64,000 bases of DNA from Isosphaeraceae bacterium EP7 (GCA_038400315.1 CP151667.1:5901174-5965173), one strand, 5' to 3'. Shown: positions 39,048-48,319, counted from the stretch's first letter. Made by a program: numbers and translations. Notes: generated from the letters alone by a model not told the origin.

Positions 39048-41039
39048 ATGGCCAGCTTGGGTGGCGGATCGGTCTTAGGCCGGGTCCAACGACTGTTCGG
39101 GCACGGGACCGTGGCCGGATTGGGCGAGCGCGAGCTGCTGGATCGGTTCGTGGCGGCCCGGGACGAGGGGGCGTTCGAGGCGCTCCTGGATCGATTCGGG
39201 CCGATGGTGATGGGGGTCTGTCGGCGTGCGCTCGACGACCCGCACGACGTGGACGACGCGTTCCAGGCGACGTTCCTGGTCCTGGTTGTCCGCGCCCGAA
39301 CGATCCGCGACGGCGACCGGCTCGGCCCCTGGCTGCACGGGGTTGCGACCAAGGTAGCGTCCCGTGCCCGGATTCAGGGGCGACAGCGACGGCGGCGCGA
39401 GGCCGGCGACGCGGAGGGCCTGATGGGCGAGGTGCCCGTTGAGGTCGAGCGGAGCGAGCTTCGGGCGGTGCTCGACGAAGAACTGGAGCGGCTCCCCGAG
39501 TCGTACCGCCAGCCGATTATTCTCTGCTACCTGCAAGGCCAGACCCACGACGAGGCCGCCGCCCGCCTGCGCTGGCCGGTCGGCACCGTCCGCAGCCGGA
39601 TGGCCCGGGGCCGCGACCTGCTGCGGGGCCGCCTGGAACGGCGAGGGATGGCCCTGTCGACGGCCGCCCTGTTCCTGGAAACCGAGGTCGGCCCGGCGAC
39701 GGCCTCGGCCGCCCTGATCCGAGCCACGCTGGAGGCCGCGATGCGCGTCGCGGCCGGCAAGACGATCGCCGCCGGGATGGTCTCGGCGGCCGTGCTAACC
39801 CTTGCGCAAGGAGTGACGACGACCATGACCATGAGCACATTCACATGGACCGCCGGAATCGTGCTGGCCCTGGGCCTCGCCGGCGGCGGGATCGGCGTGG
39901 CGGCCTTGCAGGATAACGCCGGTGCGCAGGTCCCGGGCGACGAGCCTTCGGTCGAGGAGTTAAAGACGCAGCTCCACGAGGCCAGGCAAGAGCTGGCCGA
40001 CTCGCATCGACGCGAGGCGGAACTGGCCCGCTCGGTCGAGACGCTTCAAGGTCGGCTCGATACCGCGTCCACGCGAACAAGGACGCAACCGAAAGCCGGC
40101 GCAGCGACGGGAAAGACGCGAGGGTTGGCGACTGCTCCCGGAGGCGAGCAGAACGATCAGGACCTTGAAACGGCGCAGGCTTCCAGGGGCACGCCCAAGG
40201 ATGAGGCCAAGCCGGGAAGAGGCCAGGCCAGGAACTCGCGTGAGGGCATGCCCGGCATGGGAATGCAGGCGATGATGCGCATGACGGGCCGTCAACAGGG
40301 GATTCCTGGGGGCGAGCAGAACAACCAGGACCTTGAGAGTGAGCAGGTCTCGGAGGACACGCCCAAGGATGAGGCCAAGGCTGGGAGTGGAATGAGGGGG
40401 ATGATGATGGGCCGTCAGCCGGGGATGACCATGGGCGGCGCCATGAGAGGAATGCCGGGCGGCATGGGGATGATGGGTGGCGAAGGCATGAGCATGCCCG
40501 GAATGGGAATGATGGGCATGATGGGCGGCGGAGGCATGAGCATGAGTGGGAAGCCACCCGGCTACGTGTCCGGTGGCTCAATCTTCACGATGGTGAAGCC
40601 GCGTGACGGAAAGTTCTGGGCTTACAGCCTGGAGTCGGGCGTTTGGGACGCCTACACGCTTCCTCCGGGTGTCAGCAAGGTCGTGCCTGTCGTCGACGGC
40701 AAGGTCGCGATGCTGATGATGGAAGGGCCCAGGATCACGCAGGTTGCCGCATTCTCCGGCCAATCAGGGAAATGGATTCCTCAAGACTTGCGCGAGCCCG
40801 CGACGAAGGTCACGCCGATCGTCGTAGGTGGCTTGAATGCGGTCTACATCGTGGGCCGGTTCGTCTACGCCTTCGGCGTCGAGGCGTCGGCCTGGGGGGT
40901 GCTCGAGCTGGAAGAGGGGGCCAAGCCGGGCCCGATGATCGGCCGTGACTCGGTGACGCTCGAACACGGCGGGAAGTTGCACATCTTCAGCGGCAAGCTC
41001 GCCAAGTGGTCGAGCATCGAGATCAAGGCGCCCGATTGA
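39048..41039 (+). CDS. ECF sigma factor with membrane-anchored sensor-like C-terminus
   Basis: A 663-residue protein. The sigma-70 region 2 is at about 28-118 (RELLDRFVAARDEGAFEALL, DDAFQATFLVL, WLHGVATKVA) and region 4 at about 137-200 (LPESYRQPIILCYLQGQTHDEAA, GTVRSRMARGRDLLRGRL), the planctomycete ECF type. A membrane helix follows at about 268-286, then a coiled coil (about 300-335), a linker with an internal duplication, a Met/Gly tract (about 447-504) and a beta-rich C-terminus (about 510-663) with Kelch-like units such as KFWAYSLESGVWDAY. The sigma part would be cytoplasmic and the tail outside. No anti-sigma factor gene adjoins it. Confidence 0.9.
   Translation: MASLGGGSVLGRVQRLFGHGTVAGLGERELLDRFVAARDEGAFEALLDRFGPMVMGVCRRALDDPHDVDDAFQATFLVLVVRARTIRDGDRLGPWLHGVATKVASRARIQGRQRRRREAGDAEGLMGEVPVEVERSELRAVLDEELERLPESYRQPIILCYLQGQTHDEAAARLRWPVGTVRSRMARGRDLLRGRLERRGMALSTAALFLETEVGPATASAALIRATLEAAMRVAAGKTIAAGMVSAAVLTLAQGVTTTMTMSTFTWTAGIVLALGLAGGGIGVAALQDNAGAQVPGDEPSVEELKTQLHEARQELADSHRREAELARSVETLQGRLDTASTRTRTQPKAGAATGKTRGLATAPGGEQNDQDLETAQASRGTPKDEAKPGRGQARNSREGMPGMGMQAMMRMTGRQQGIPGGEQNNQDLESEQVSEDTPKDEAKAGSGMRGMMMGRQPGMTMGGAMRGMPGGMGMMGGEGMSMPGMGMMGMMGGGGMSMSGKPPGYVSGGSIFTMVKPRDGKFWAYSLESGVWDAYTLPPGVSKVVPVVDGKVAMLMMEGPRITQVAAFSGQSGKWIPQDLREPATKVTPIVVGGLNAVYIVGRFVYAFGVEASAWGVLELEEGAKPGPMIGRDSVTLEHGGKLHIFSGKLAKWSSIEIKAPD
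40142..40387. repeat. Imperfect direct duplication in the sigma-factor linker
   Basis: Two copies about 75 bases long, at 40142-40215 and 40310-40387, offset by 168 bases (56 codons). They encode GGEQNDQDLETAQAS...TPKDEAK and GGEQNNQDLESEQVS...TPKDEAK. The unit between them contains GMPGMGMQAMMRM. Confidence 0.8.
40390..40560. repeat. Met/Gly-rich coding repeat tract, sigma factor
   Basis: Encodes strings such as GMRGMMMGRQPGMTMGG, GGMGMMGGEGMSM and GMMGMMGGGGMSMSG, matching in style the tracts of the three secretion-platform genes 20 kb away on the other strand. Confidence 0.85.
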
Positions 41040-41087
41040 GGCGTTGCCAGCTGTGCAGTTCCTCGCGTTAAGCGAGGCGCGGCCGGC

Positions 41088-42215
41088 TCAATCCTTCGCG
41101 TGCGAGGCGGCCGCGTCGCCCAGTCGGGACGAGAATTCACCCAGATCCGTCATGTTGGTGTTGCTCAGCAAGATCACGGTGATGTCCGCGTCCATCCGAT
41201 GGGAAAGGAGGCTATTCGCACCCTGGATGCTGCCATATCGCTCGAAGACCTTGTCCGGCTTCCCGCCGACGTCCAGGCCCCTGACCCAAGCCCCGTATCC
41301 ATAATTGTCCAGGCCCGGCTTCAGCATCCGGTCGAGTGAGTCGGGCTTCAGGAGTATTCCGCCGAAGAGGGCATCGGCGAACTTCTTGAGGTCGGTCGCT
41401 GTCGAATACATGGCGCCGGCGGCGTACCAATTCTCGGGATACATCGGCCAGTCGTTCGTCAGTTCCTCAGACCCCTTCGGCCGCCAGTAGGTCCTCGCGA
41501 GCTTCTTGGTGATCTTGCCGTGATGGATCATCCCCGAATCGGACATCCCGAGCGGGGTCAGGATCCGATCCGCGAGCACGACTTCGTAGGGCCTGCCATC
41601 GAGGGCCTCGATCACCTTGCCCAGGATCACATAGTCGGCATTGTTATAGTCGAATTTCTTCCCGGGTTCGTTGACGGGCTTGCCCCGGGCGAGTTCGTCG
41701 AGGAGCTGTTCGGTCGTGTGGGGCAACTGGTAGAGTTCCAGGCCTTTCTTCCCGGCCTCCTCGTCCGTCAACAAGGTGTCATAATTCGCCAGGCCCGATG
41801 TGTGGTTCAGGAGATGGTGGATCGTGATCGCGCCGGCCCCCGGGCCAGAATGGCGCGGGAGGTAGGTGCCGAAGGGGGCATTCAGGTCGAGCTTCCCCTG
41901 CTCATTGAGCTGGAGGATCAGCACCGACGTGAAGGCCTTGGTGATCGACGCGATACGGAATTTCGTGTCGTCCTGGACGGGGATGTCGAACTCGCGGTCG
42001 GCGAGCCCGAAGCTCCGGTGGAAGAGCGTCACTCCCCGACGCTCGACCAGGATCGTCCCGTGAAAGTTGTGACTCGTCGCATAGTCACGCGCGACTTCTT
42101 CGAGCGCCACGCCCTCTCCCGAAGCGTGTGAGGTGACGACGAAGAGGAGGGCCGCGACGAGCGCAAACGAAGCGAGTCCGCGACACGACGGGGTTGCGAC
42201 AGCGCGTGAATTCAT
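41088..42215 (-). CDS. Exported serine beta-lactamase-like hydrolase (class C/AmpH fold)
   Basis: A 375-residue serine hydrolase of the beta-lactamase/D-Ala-D-Ala carboxypeptidase clan (PF00144). The ATG at 42215 has GGAG nine bases upstream and opens a signal peptide with a hydrophobic core at about 14-28 and an end near Ala31-Ser-Gly. Catalytic Ser90 and Lys93 (S-I-T-K), and Tyr190-x-Asn192 (YNNADYV), are present; HTSGL at 138-142 and GAMYSTATDLKKF near 280 are family features. Such proteins are esterases, peptidases or peptidoglycan-linked enzymes, rarely real beta-lactamases. Substrate unknown. Confidence 0.9.
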   Translation of the reverse strand: MNSRAVATPSCRGLASFALVAALLFVVTSHASGEGVALEEVARDYATSHNFHGTILVERRGVTLFHRSFGLADREFDIPVQDDTKFRIASITKAFTSVLILQLNEQGKLDLNAPFGTYLPRHSGPGAGAITIHHLLNHTSGLANYDTLLTDEEAGKKGLELYQLPHTTEQLLDELARGKPVNEPGKKFDYNNADYVILGKVIEALDGRPYEVVLADRILTPLGMSDSGMIHHGKITKKLARTYWRPKGSEELTNDWPMYPENWYAAGAMYSTATDLKKFADALFGGILLKPDSLDRMLKPGLDNYGYGAWVRGLDVGGKPDKVFERYGSIQGANSLLSHRMDADITVILLSNTNMTDLGEFSSRLGDAAASHAKD

Positions 42216-42690
42216 CTGGCGGGCTCCGTTGGAAGGCCTGGCCGTCGCGACAGAGATCTGTGCCGCGGCGCGGCCGGTCCTCGATTTCGCGAATCGTCCG
42301 ACGTTCTCCCCCTTCCACAATCGGGGGGCTGCACGTTGAATCGCGTTCTGTCGAAACGGCTGCCATCATTAGGCGTATTCATCATCGCGACCACGCATCC
42401 GATCCCAAAGGGTCGCGTTCTCGGGCAGTTGTTCCTTCGAGTCTTCGAGAAGGACGCCGCGAAGATTGGAGTACGAGCGGGGTGGGTCGAATGGTTTCGA
42501 GGGATGGTGCGGGAGAGGACGGGGCCTGGGCAGGAGTCGGGCGAATTGGGTCCTAGGTCGGTGGAAGTCGGGTTGGCGAAACGCCGAGTTGGTGTTAGAA
42601 GGTCGAGCAACCCGACCCCCGGATGGCGTTTACGCTGGGATGGGGGGCATGGAGGCTCAAGGGTTTCCCCGTCTTGGGCGCTGGCCAATC
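42216..42690. other. Divergent intergenic region, promoter of ABC gene only
   Basis: About 475 bases with no gene that I can support. It contains the ABC transporter promoter at 42573-42601. The open frames crossing it are Arg/Gly-rich without motifs. Confidence 0.5.
42573..42601 (+). promoter_or_regulatory. Promoter of the ABC transporter gene
   Basis: TTGGCG (42573-42578), 17-bp spacer, TAGAAG (42596-42601), 4/6 matches in each box. Confidence 0.45.
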
Positions 42691-44934
42691 ATGAAGAATT
42701 TCGCCCGCCTCGTGCGGTTCTCCTGGCCCTACCGAGTCAGGTTCGCTCTCTCGCTCTTTTGCGCGATGCTGGTGGGTCTGCTCTGGGGGGCGAATCTCAG
42801 CGTGGCCCTGCCGCTGATGAAGATTCTCTTCTACAACCAGAATTGCCAGATCTGGATCAACGACCAGATCGACTCCAGCGAGCTGGAGCGCGCCCGGCTG
42901 AGTGGACGCCTGGAAGAGCTGGACAACATCACGCGTCTGTCGGCGGCAAACCGCCGGGACGAGTTGTCGGATCACTTCCAGACGGTCAGGGCCGAGCACG
43001 AAGCCCTCTCTGATGGGCTTCGCGACGACGTGAGCGGCATCGACCTGATCGGCCCGCAGCCGCCGGCGCTGGTCGAAGCAACGGTGGGCGAGATCGCGCA
43101 GCTGAACGCCAGGAAGCGCGCGTTCGCCGTGATCGAGGCCCGACTCGACGAGCTGAAGCGGTCGGCGAAGAAGACCGAGGACGGCGACCATTCGGACATC
43201 GAGACCCGTCGGGACAAGCTCAATCACGACAAGGCCGATGCCGAGACCTGGCTGAGGCGCTATCAGTGGTGCCAGCCATTCATCCAGCGCTACCTGCCGG
43301 ATGACGCCTTCCGGACGCTTCTTCTGATCATCGGCGTGGTGATGGCCAGCGTCGCGCTGAAGGGGCTCTTCCTCTTCTTCCAGGAAGTTCTGGTTGCCGA
43401 CATCGTGCAGCTCTGCCTGTTCGATATCCGCAACAAATTCTACCGACGGACGATGGCGCTCGACCTGGCCCACTTCTCGAAGCAGAACTCGGCCGACCTG
43501 ATCGCCAGGTTCACCAACGACATGGAGTCGGTGGGCCAGGGCTTGAGCACGGTCCTGGGCCGGGTGATCCGCGAGCCCTTGCGGGCGCTCAACTGCCTGG
43601 GGATCGCGCTCTGGCTGAACTGGCGGCTGACGCTACTGGCCCTGGTCGTGCTGCCGATCTCGGTGGCGACGGCCAATCGCGCCGGGCGGGTGATGAAGCG
43701 TGCCGTCCGGAAGTCTCTGGAGAGCATGTCCAACATCTACAAGATCCTCCAGGAGACCTTCCAGGGGATCAGCGTGGTGAAGGCGTACACCACCGAACGA
43801 CGCGAGCGGCGGCGGTTCTTCCTGGAGACGAAGGCGCTCTACAAGAAGGCCGTGCGGGTGGCGACGATCGACGCGATGTCCGACCCGGTCCTCGAACAGC
43901 TCGCCCTGACGACGGTGAGCATCGCGCTGCTGGCGGGCTCCTACCTGGTGCTCCGGCGGACGACGTTCCTGGACCTGGGGTTCATCAAGCTCCAACTCGC
44001 CAACAAGCCGCCCGCGATCGAGGACCTGCTCTACTTCTACGTGACGCTGGCGGGCATCTCCGACCCGGTGCGGAAGATGGCCAACGTGCACTCGAAGATC
44101 CAGCGTGCCGCGGCGGCCGCCGACCGGATTTGCGTCCTGATGGACCGCGAGCCCGAGGTGAAGACCAGGCCGGGCTCGGTTCGGATGGGCAGGCACCTGC
44201 GGGGCATCGAGTTCGAAGACGTCGCGTTCCGGTATGACCAGGGCGAGCCGGTCCTGAGGGGCCTCAGCCTGAACGTCAAGCACGGCGAGACGATCGCGCT
44301 GGTGGGTCCCAACGGCTGCGGCAAGTCCACCCTGATGAACCTGATCCCACGGTTCTACGACGTCACCGGCGGCTCGATCCGGATCGACGGCCACGACGTC
44401 CGGGACATCCACCCGAGGAGCCTGCGAGGCCAGGTGGCCGTGGTGCTCCAGGAGACGATCCTGTTCGAGGATACGGTGGCGAACAACATCGCCTACGGGC
44501 GGCGTGACGCGACCCGCGACGAGATCATCGACGCGGCCAAAAGGTCGTACGCCCACCAGTTCATCTCGGCGATGCCCGAGGGGTACGAGACGATGGTCGG
44601 GGCCCGAGGGGCCGGGCTGTCGGGCGGCCAGAGGCAGCGGATCGCGCTGGCCAGGGCGATGCTGCGTGACCCCGCGATCCTGATCCTGGACGAGGCCACC
44701 AGCGCCGTGGATATCCAGGACGAGGCCCTGATCCGCAAGGCGATCGAGGAATTCTCCCGGGGCCGCACGACGTTCCTGATCACCCACAGCCTGAGCTCGC
44801 TCCAGTTCGCCGACCGGATCGTGCTGATGAACGGCGGGAAGATCGACGCGGTGGGCACCGAGGCCGAGCTGCGACGGACCTCCCCCTTGTTCCGCAAGCT
44901 GCACGAGATCCACTTTCAGCGCGAGAGCGCCTGA
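42691..44934 (+). CDS. MsbA-like ABC exporter with coiled-coil insertion
   Basis: A 747-residue half-transporter with fused membrane and ATPase domains. The first helix (about 17-37, SLFCAMLVGLLWGANLSVA) is followed not by a short loop but by about 150 mostly charged, helical residues (about 45-200) before the next helix near 212-232. Walker A GPNGCGKST is at about 537-545, the signature LSGGQRQR at about 643-650, Walker B ILILDEATSA just after, and a His loop ITHSLSS near 695. It probably exports a lipid or lipid-linked molecule as a homodimer. An alternative start at ATG 42649 has a better purine run (GGGATGGGGGGC) and would add 14 residues. The terminator is at 44961-44995. Confidence 0.9.
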   Translation: MKNFARLVRFSWPYRVRFALSLFCAMLVGLLWGANLSVALPLMKILFYNQNCQIWINDQIDSSELERARLSGRLEELDNITRLSAANRRDELSDHFQTVRAEHEALSDGLRDDVSGIDLIGPQPPALVEATVGEIAQLNARKRAFAVIEARLDELKRSAKKTEDGDHSDIETRRDKLNHDKADAETWLRRYQWCQPFIQRYLPDDAFRTLLLIIGVVMASVALKGLFLFFQEVLVADIVQLCLFDIRNKFYRRTMALDLAHFSKQNSADLIARFTNDMESVGQGLSTVLGRVIREPLRALNCLGIALWLNWRLTLLALVVLPISVATANRAGRVMKRAVRKSLESMSNIYKILQETFQGISVVKAYTTERRERRRFFLETKALYKKAVRVATIDAMSDPVLEQLALTTVSIALLAGSYLVLRRTTFLDLGFIKLQLANKPPAIEDLLYFYVTLAGISDPVRKMANVHSKIQRAAAAADRICVLMDREPEVKTRPGSVRMGRHLRGIEFEDVAFRYDQGEPVLRGLSLNVKHGETIALVGPNGCGKSTLMNLIPRFYDVTGGSIRIDGHDVRDIHPRSLRGQVAVVLQETILFEDTVANNIAYGRRDATRDEIIDAAKRSYAHQFISAMPEGYETMVGARGAGLSGGQRQRIALARAMLRDPAILILDEATSAVDIQDEALIRKAIEEFSRGRTTFLITHSLSSLQFADRIVLMNGGKIDAVGTEAELRRTSPLFRKLHEIHFQRESA

Positions 44935-44960
44935 CGCAACGACACCGACAATCGACCTTT

Positions 44961-44995
44961 AAGGGCCGGCCGGGTCATTCACCCGGCCGGCCCTT
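44961..44995 (+). terminator. Terminator of the ABC transporter gene
   Basis: A perfect 15-bp stem, AAGGGCCGGCCGGGT with its complement, and a 5-base loop. It starts 26 bases after the stop codon. Confidence 0.7.
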
Positions 44996-45059
44996 GGTCG
45001 TTCCATGAGGTGCCGACGCACCGGCCGGGCACATCCATGGATGGCCGGTGGCATTTTCA

Positions 45060-45089
45060 TTGACCGGAAGATGATCGGCAGCGTACATT
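45060..45089 (+). promoter_or_regulatory. Promoter of the DUF1549-DUF1501 operon
   Basis: TTGACC (45060-45065), 18-bp spacer, TACATT (45084-45089; 4/6). The predicted leader is about 70 bases. Confidence 0.55.
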
Positions 45090-45168
45090 TCTAGGACGAG
45101 GGTCCGCGAGCCAGGCCGGCGCCCTCGCACGTCCGTTCCGGCCTCAGCCGCGAGTCAGGAGCCCGTCA

Positions 45169-46827
45169 ATGCGACCGAGTCGTCACCCTCGTTGGTTGCT
45201 GGGGCTGGCCGGATTCGCGCTCGCCTGGGGCGTGGTCTGTCCCGAAGCCGATGCGCAGTCGGGCCGCGGCCGTGCCCGGGCCAAGCCGCCCGCGTCTGCG
45301 AAGGCAAAAGAGGCGGGGCCCGAGGACGAGATCGACCGGATGATCCGGGAGGCCTGGGATGAGTCCAAGATCAAGCCGTCCAGGGTGGCGCCCGACTCCG
45401 AGTTCATGCGCCGGGCCTATCTCGACCTGTTGGGCCGGATCCCCAATATCCGCGAGGCCACGGCGTTCCTGGAATCGAAGGAACCGGCCAAGCGGGCCAA
45501 ATTAGTCGATTATCTGCTTGAGCACCCCGACTACGCCCAGAACTTCGCCAACCAGTGGTCGGTGCTGCTGATCGGTCGCAACCGACAGGAGCGGACGGTG
45601 GACCGGGTCGCCTTGAAGACCTGGCTGCGAAGGCAGTTCGCCGAGAACAAGCCCTGGAACGAGGTGGCCCGCGAGTTGATCGTGGCCAAGGGGTCGAACA
45701 AGCAGAACGGGGCGGTCAACTTCACGCTGGCGCATCTCGAATTCGAGAAGGTGCCGCTGACGTCGATCACCACCCGGGTCTTCCTCGGCCAGCAGATCCA
45801 GTGCACCCAGTGCCACGACCACCCGTCGAACGACTGGAAGCAGGCCGATTTCTGGGGGATCAACGCCTTCTTCAAGGGCCTGAAGCCACCGAAACCGATC
45901 CCCAGGACCGACGAGAATGGCGCCACAGTCGAGGACGAGTACGAGTTGATCGAGGAGCGGACCGACGCTTACTCGACCTTCGAGCGCCGGAACGCCGAGA
46001 TCCGGATCGTCTTCCCGACGTTCCTCGACGGAAAGAAGATCAGCCAGGACGCGGACGTCGACCGTCGCGAGTCGCTGGGCAACTTCATCACCGACAAGTC
46101 GAACCGCGACTTCTCCAAGGCGTTCGTCAACCGGATCTGGGGCCACCTGATGGGCCGCGGATTCGTGCATCCCCTGGACGACTTCGGGCCGCACAATCCG
46201 CCCAGCCACCCCGAGCTGCTGGACAAGCTGGGCGACGAGTTCATCGCGGGGGGCTACGACATCAAGGCCCTGATCCGGCGGATCGCATCGACCCAGACGT
46301 ACAACCTGACCAGCGCCACGATCCCCAACAATGAGAAGGACGAGACCCTCTTCTCGCACATGACGCTGAAGCCGATGAACCCCGAGCAACTGTTCGACTC
46401 GCTTTTGATGGCCACCTCGGCGCAGAAAGCGGGGGGGACCGGCGACAACGACAGGCTGCGAGCCGACTGGTATCGCCAGTTCGAGTTCGCCTTCTCGACC
46501 GACGAGGGGGACGAAGGGTCGAGCTTCCAGGGGACGATTCCGCAAGCCCTGATGATGATGAACGGCGACCTGATGGCGAAGGCCGTCGGCGGTAAGTCGG
46601 GGAGCTTCCTGGGCGACCTGAAGGAACGTGCGGCCTTGCAGAACGAGGCGTCCGCGGACGCATATATCGTCAACCAGCTCTATCTGGCCGCGCTGGGCCG
46701 GACGCCGACGCCCAAGGAGATGTCGATGGGCCGCGGATTCCTGGGGAACTTCCCCGACACGATCGCGGTCATGGAAGACATGTTCTGGGCCTTGCTCAAC
46801 TCGAACGAGTTCATCCTGAATCGCTGA
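45169..46827 (+). CDS. DUF1549/DUF1553 protein without the cytochrome domain
   Basis: A 552-residue exported protein (hydrophobic signal at about 9-26, Ala-Asp-Ala end). DUF1549 runs from about 45 to 260 with the haem-like motif C-T-Q-C-H-D-H (about 212-218), EFMRRAYLDLLGRIP and KRAKLVDYLLEHPDY. DUF1553 covers about 290-545, with FVNRIWGHLMGRGFVHPLDDFGPHNPPSHPELLD (quoted only in outline: its GRGFV and NPPSHPELL parts) and a short C-terminal LYLAALGRTPT segment. It lacks the N-terminal PSCyt1 domain present in the homologue at 56388. Always found paired with DUF1501 in planctomycetes; the biochemical role is unproved. Operon with the DUF1501 gene 30 bases downstream. Confidence 0.92.
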   Translation: MRPSRHPRWLLGLAGFALAWGVVCPEADAQSGRGRARAKPPASAKAKEAGPEDEIDRMIREAWDESKIKPSRVAPDSEFMRRAYLDLLGRIPNIREATAFLESKEPAKRAKLVDYLLEHPDYAQNFANQWSVLLIGRNRQERTVDRVALKTWLRRQFAENKPWNEVARELIVAKGSNKQNGAVNFTLAHLEFEKVPLTSITTRVFLGQQIQCTQCHDHPSNDWKQADFWGINAFFKGLKPPKPIPRTDENGATVEDEYELIEERTDAYSTFERRNAEIRIVFPTFLDGKKISQDADVDRRESLGNFITDKSNRDFSKAFVNRIWGHLMGRGFVHPLDDFGPHNPPSHPELLDKLGDEFIAGGYDIKALIRRIASTQTYNLTSATIPNNEKDETLFSHMTLKPMNPEQLFDSLLMATSAQKAGGTGDNDRLRADWYRQFEFAFSTDEGDEGSSFQGTIPQALMMMNGDLMAKAVGGKSGSFLGDLKERAALQNEASADAYIVNQLYLAALGRTPTPKEMSMGRGFLGNFPDTIAVMEDMFWALLNSNEFILNR

Positions 46828-46857
46828 CAGGACGCGACGCCGAAAGGGGCATGGGGC

Positions 46858-48150
46858 ATGGGCGGATCGGACCGACTGATCGTACCGAGCGGCATGAGCC
46901 GGCGGCACTTCATGGGCCACCTGGCGACCTCCGCGATGGCCTTGCCGGCCATCCAGTTCGCCGGCGCGCTCCAGACCAACGCGCAGCAGGCGGCGCGCAA
47001 CCAGAAACACTGCATCGTCTTATGGATGAGCGGCGGCCCCAGCCACCTGGACCTCTGGGACCTGAAGCCCGACAGCCCGAAAGGCAATGGCGGGCCGTTC
47101 AAGCCGATCGCGACCTCGGCGCAAGGGGTGCAAATCAGCGAGCACCTGCCCACGGTCGCCAAGCAGATGAAGCACCTGAGCATCATCCGGTCGCTGGACT
47201 CGAAGGAAGGCAACCACGACCGAGGCACGTACATGATGCATACCGGCTGGGCGCCCAACCCGACGGTGGTGCACGCGGGCTTCGGCTCCGTCTGCTCGTA
47301 TGAGCTCGGCTCGAAGCTCGACAAGTTCGACCTGCCGCACTGCATCTCGATCAACTCGCCGGGCCAGAGCGCGGGCTTCCTGGGGATGGGCCACTCGCCA
47401 TTCATGGTCCAGAACCCGACCGCACCCGTGGCCAATCTGAGACCCCCGGCCGGGGTCGACGCCGACCGGATGGGCCGACGGTTCGAGATGCTCAAGCTGG
47501 TGGAGAACAACTTCGCCAGCCAGCGCAGGGGTCAGGCGGCGATCGACCACAGGTCGGTCTACGACAAGACCTTCCGGATGATGAGCTCCCGCCACACCAA
47601 GTCGCTGAGCCTGGACAGCGAGACCGACGCGGTGAAGGAGCGGTACGGCAAGAATTCGTTCGGCGCCGGCTGCCTGATGGCCCGCAAGCTGGTCGAGACG
47701 GGCGTCACCTACGTCGAGGTCTCCCTGGGCGGCTGGGACACCCACCAGAATGCCTTCGAGACCCTTTCCGAGCGTCTGATGCCCGAGCTGGACAAGGGGA
47801 TGGGCGCGCTGGTCGAGGACCTTGCGGCGTCGGGGATGCTGGAGAACACGATGGTCGTCTGGATGGGCGAGTTCGGCCGGACGCCCAGGATCAACCAGGA
47901 CGGCGGCCGGGACCACTGGTCGCGCTCGTGGTCGATGGTGATGGGCGGCGGCGGCCTCAAGGGAGGCCAGGTCATCGGCTCCACCGACGCCGACGGCGTG
48001 GACGTGACCGACCGCCCCGTGGGCGTCATGGACGTCATCGCCACGATGACCAAGACCATGGGCATCAACCTGGCCACCGAGTACACCACCCCGCGCGGCC
48101 GGCCGATGAAGGTGGTCGACGGCGGGGCGCCGATCAAGGAACTAATCTGA
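46858..48150 (+). CDS. Tat-exported DUF1501 protein
   Basis: A 430-residue protein of the DUF1501 family, a sulfatase/alkaline-phosphatase-like fold. The Tat signal S-R-R-H-F-M-G-H-L lies at about 14-22, so the effective start may be the ATG at 46894. Family motifs: IVLWMSGGPSHLDLWDLKP, EGNHDRGTYMMHTG, WDTHQNAFETL near 300 and VWMGEFGRTPRINQDGGRDHW near 340, which carry the presumed metal ligands. Partner of the DUF1549 protein encoded just upstream. The paralogue at 54866 has the same fold but only moderate similarity. Confidence 0.92.
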   Translation: MGGSDRLIVPSGMSRRHFMGHLATSAMALPAIQFAGALQTNAQQAARNQKHCIVLWMSGGPSHLDLWDLKPDSPKGNGGPFKPIATSAQGVQISEHLPTVAKQMKHLSIIRSLDSKEGNHDRGTYMMHTGWAPNPTVVHAGFGSVCSYELGSKLDKFDLPHCISINSPGQSAGFLGMGHSPFMVQNPTAPVANLRPPAGVDADRMGRRFEMLKLVENNFASQRRGQAAIDHRSVYDKTFRMMSSRHTKSLSLDSETDAVKERYGKNSFGAGCLMARKLVETGVTYVEVSLGGWDTHQNAFETLSERLMPELDKGMGALVEDLAASGMLENTMVVWMGEFGRTPRINQDGGRDHWSRSWSMVMGGGGLKGGQVIGSTDADGVDVTDRPVGVMDVIATMTKTMGINLATEYTTPRGRPMKVVDGGAPIKELI

Positions 48151-48216
48151 ATCCGATCGACTCGGTCGTTGCCCGCAGCCCCGCGCCGGACCACCACGGC
48201 GGGGGGACGCGGGCAA

Positions 48217-48248
48217 TTTACGCGCTCGGCCACGGCTTCGGGCATAAT
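48217..48248 (+). promoter_or_regulatory. Weak promoter candidate of glgB
   Basis: A good -10 box CATAAT (48243-48248; 5/6), but the best upstream box, TTTACG (48217-48222), is 20 bases away, longer than usual. It may need an activator. Confidence 0.3.
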
Positions 48249-48319
48249 AGTTTCTAGAGAGAACCTGACTCTCCCGAAATTGGCAGGCCCGGTGGTCCGA
48301 TCAAGCGAGTGCCTACACG

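Noticed and set aside
41062-41078. Small hairpin CCTCGC-GTTAA-GCGAGG between convergent genes
   Set aside because: Only 6 bp and no T-tract; too weak to call a terminator.
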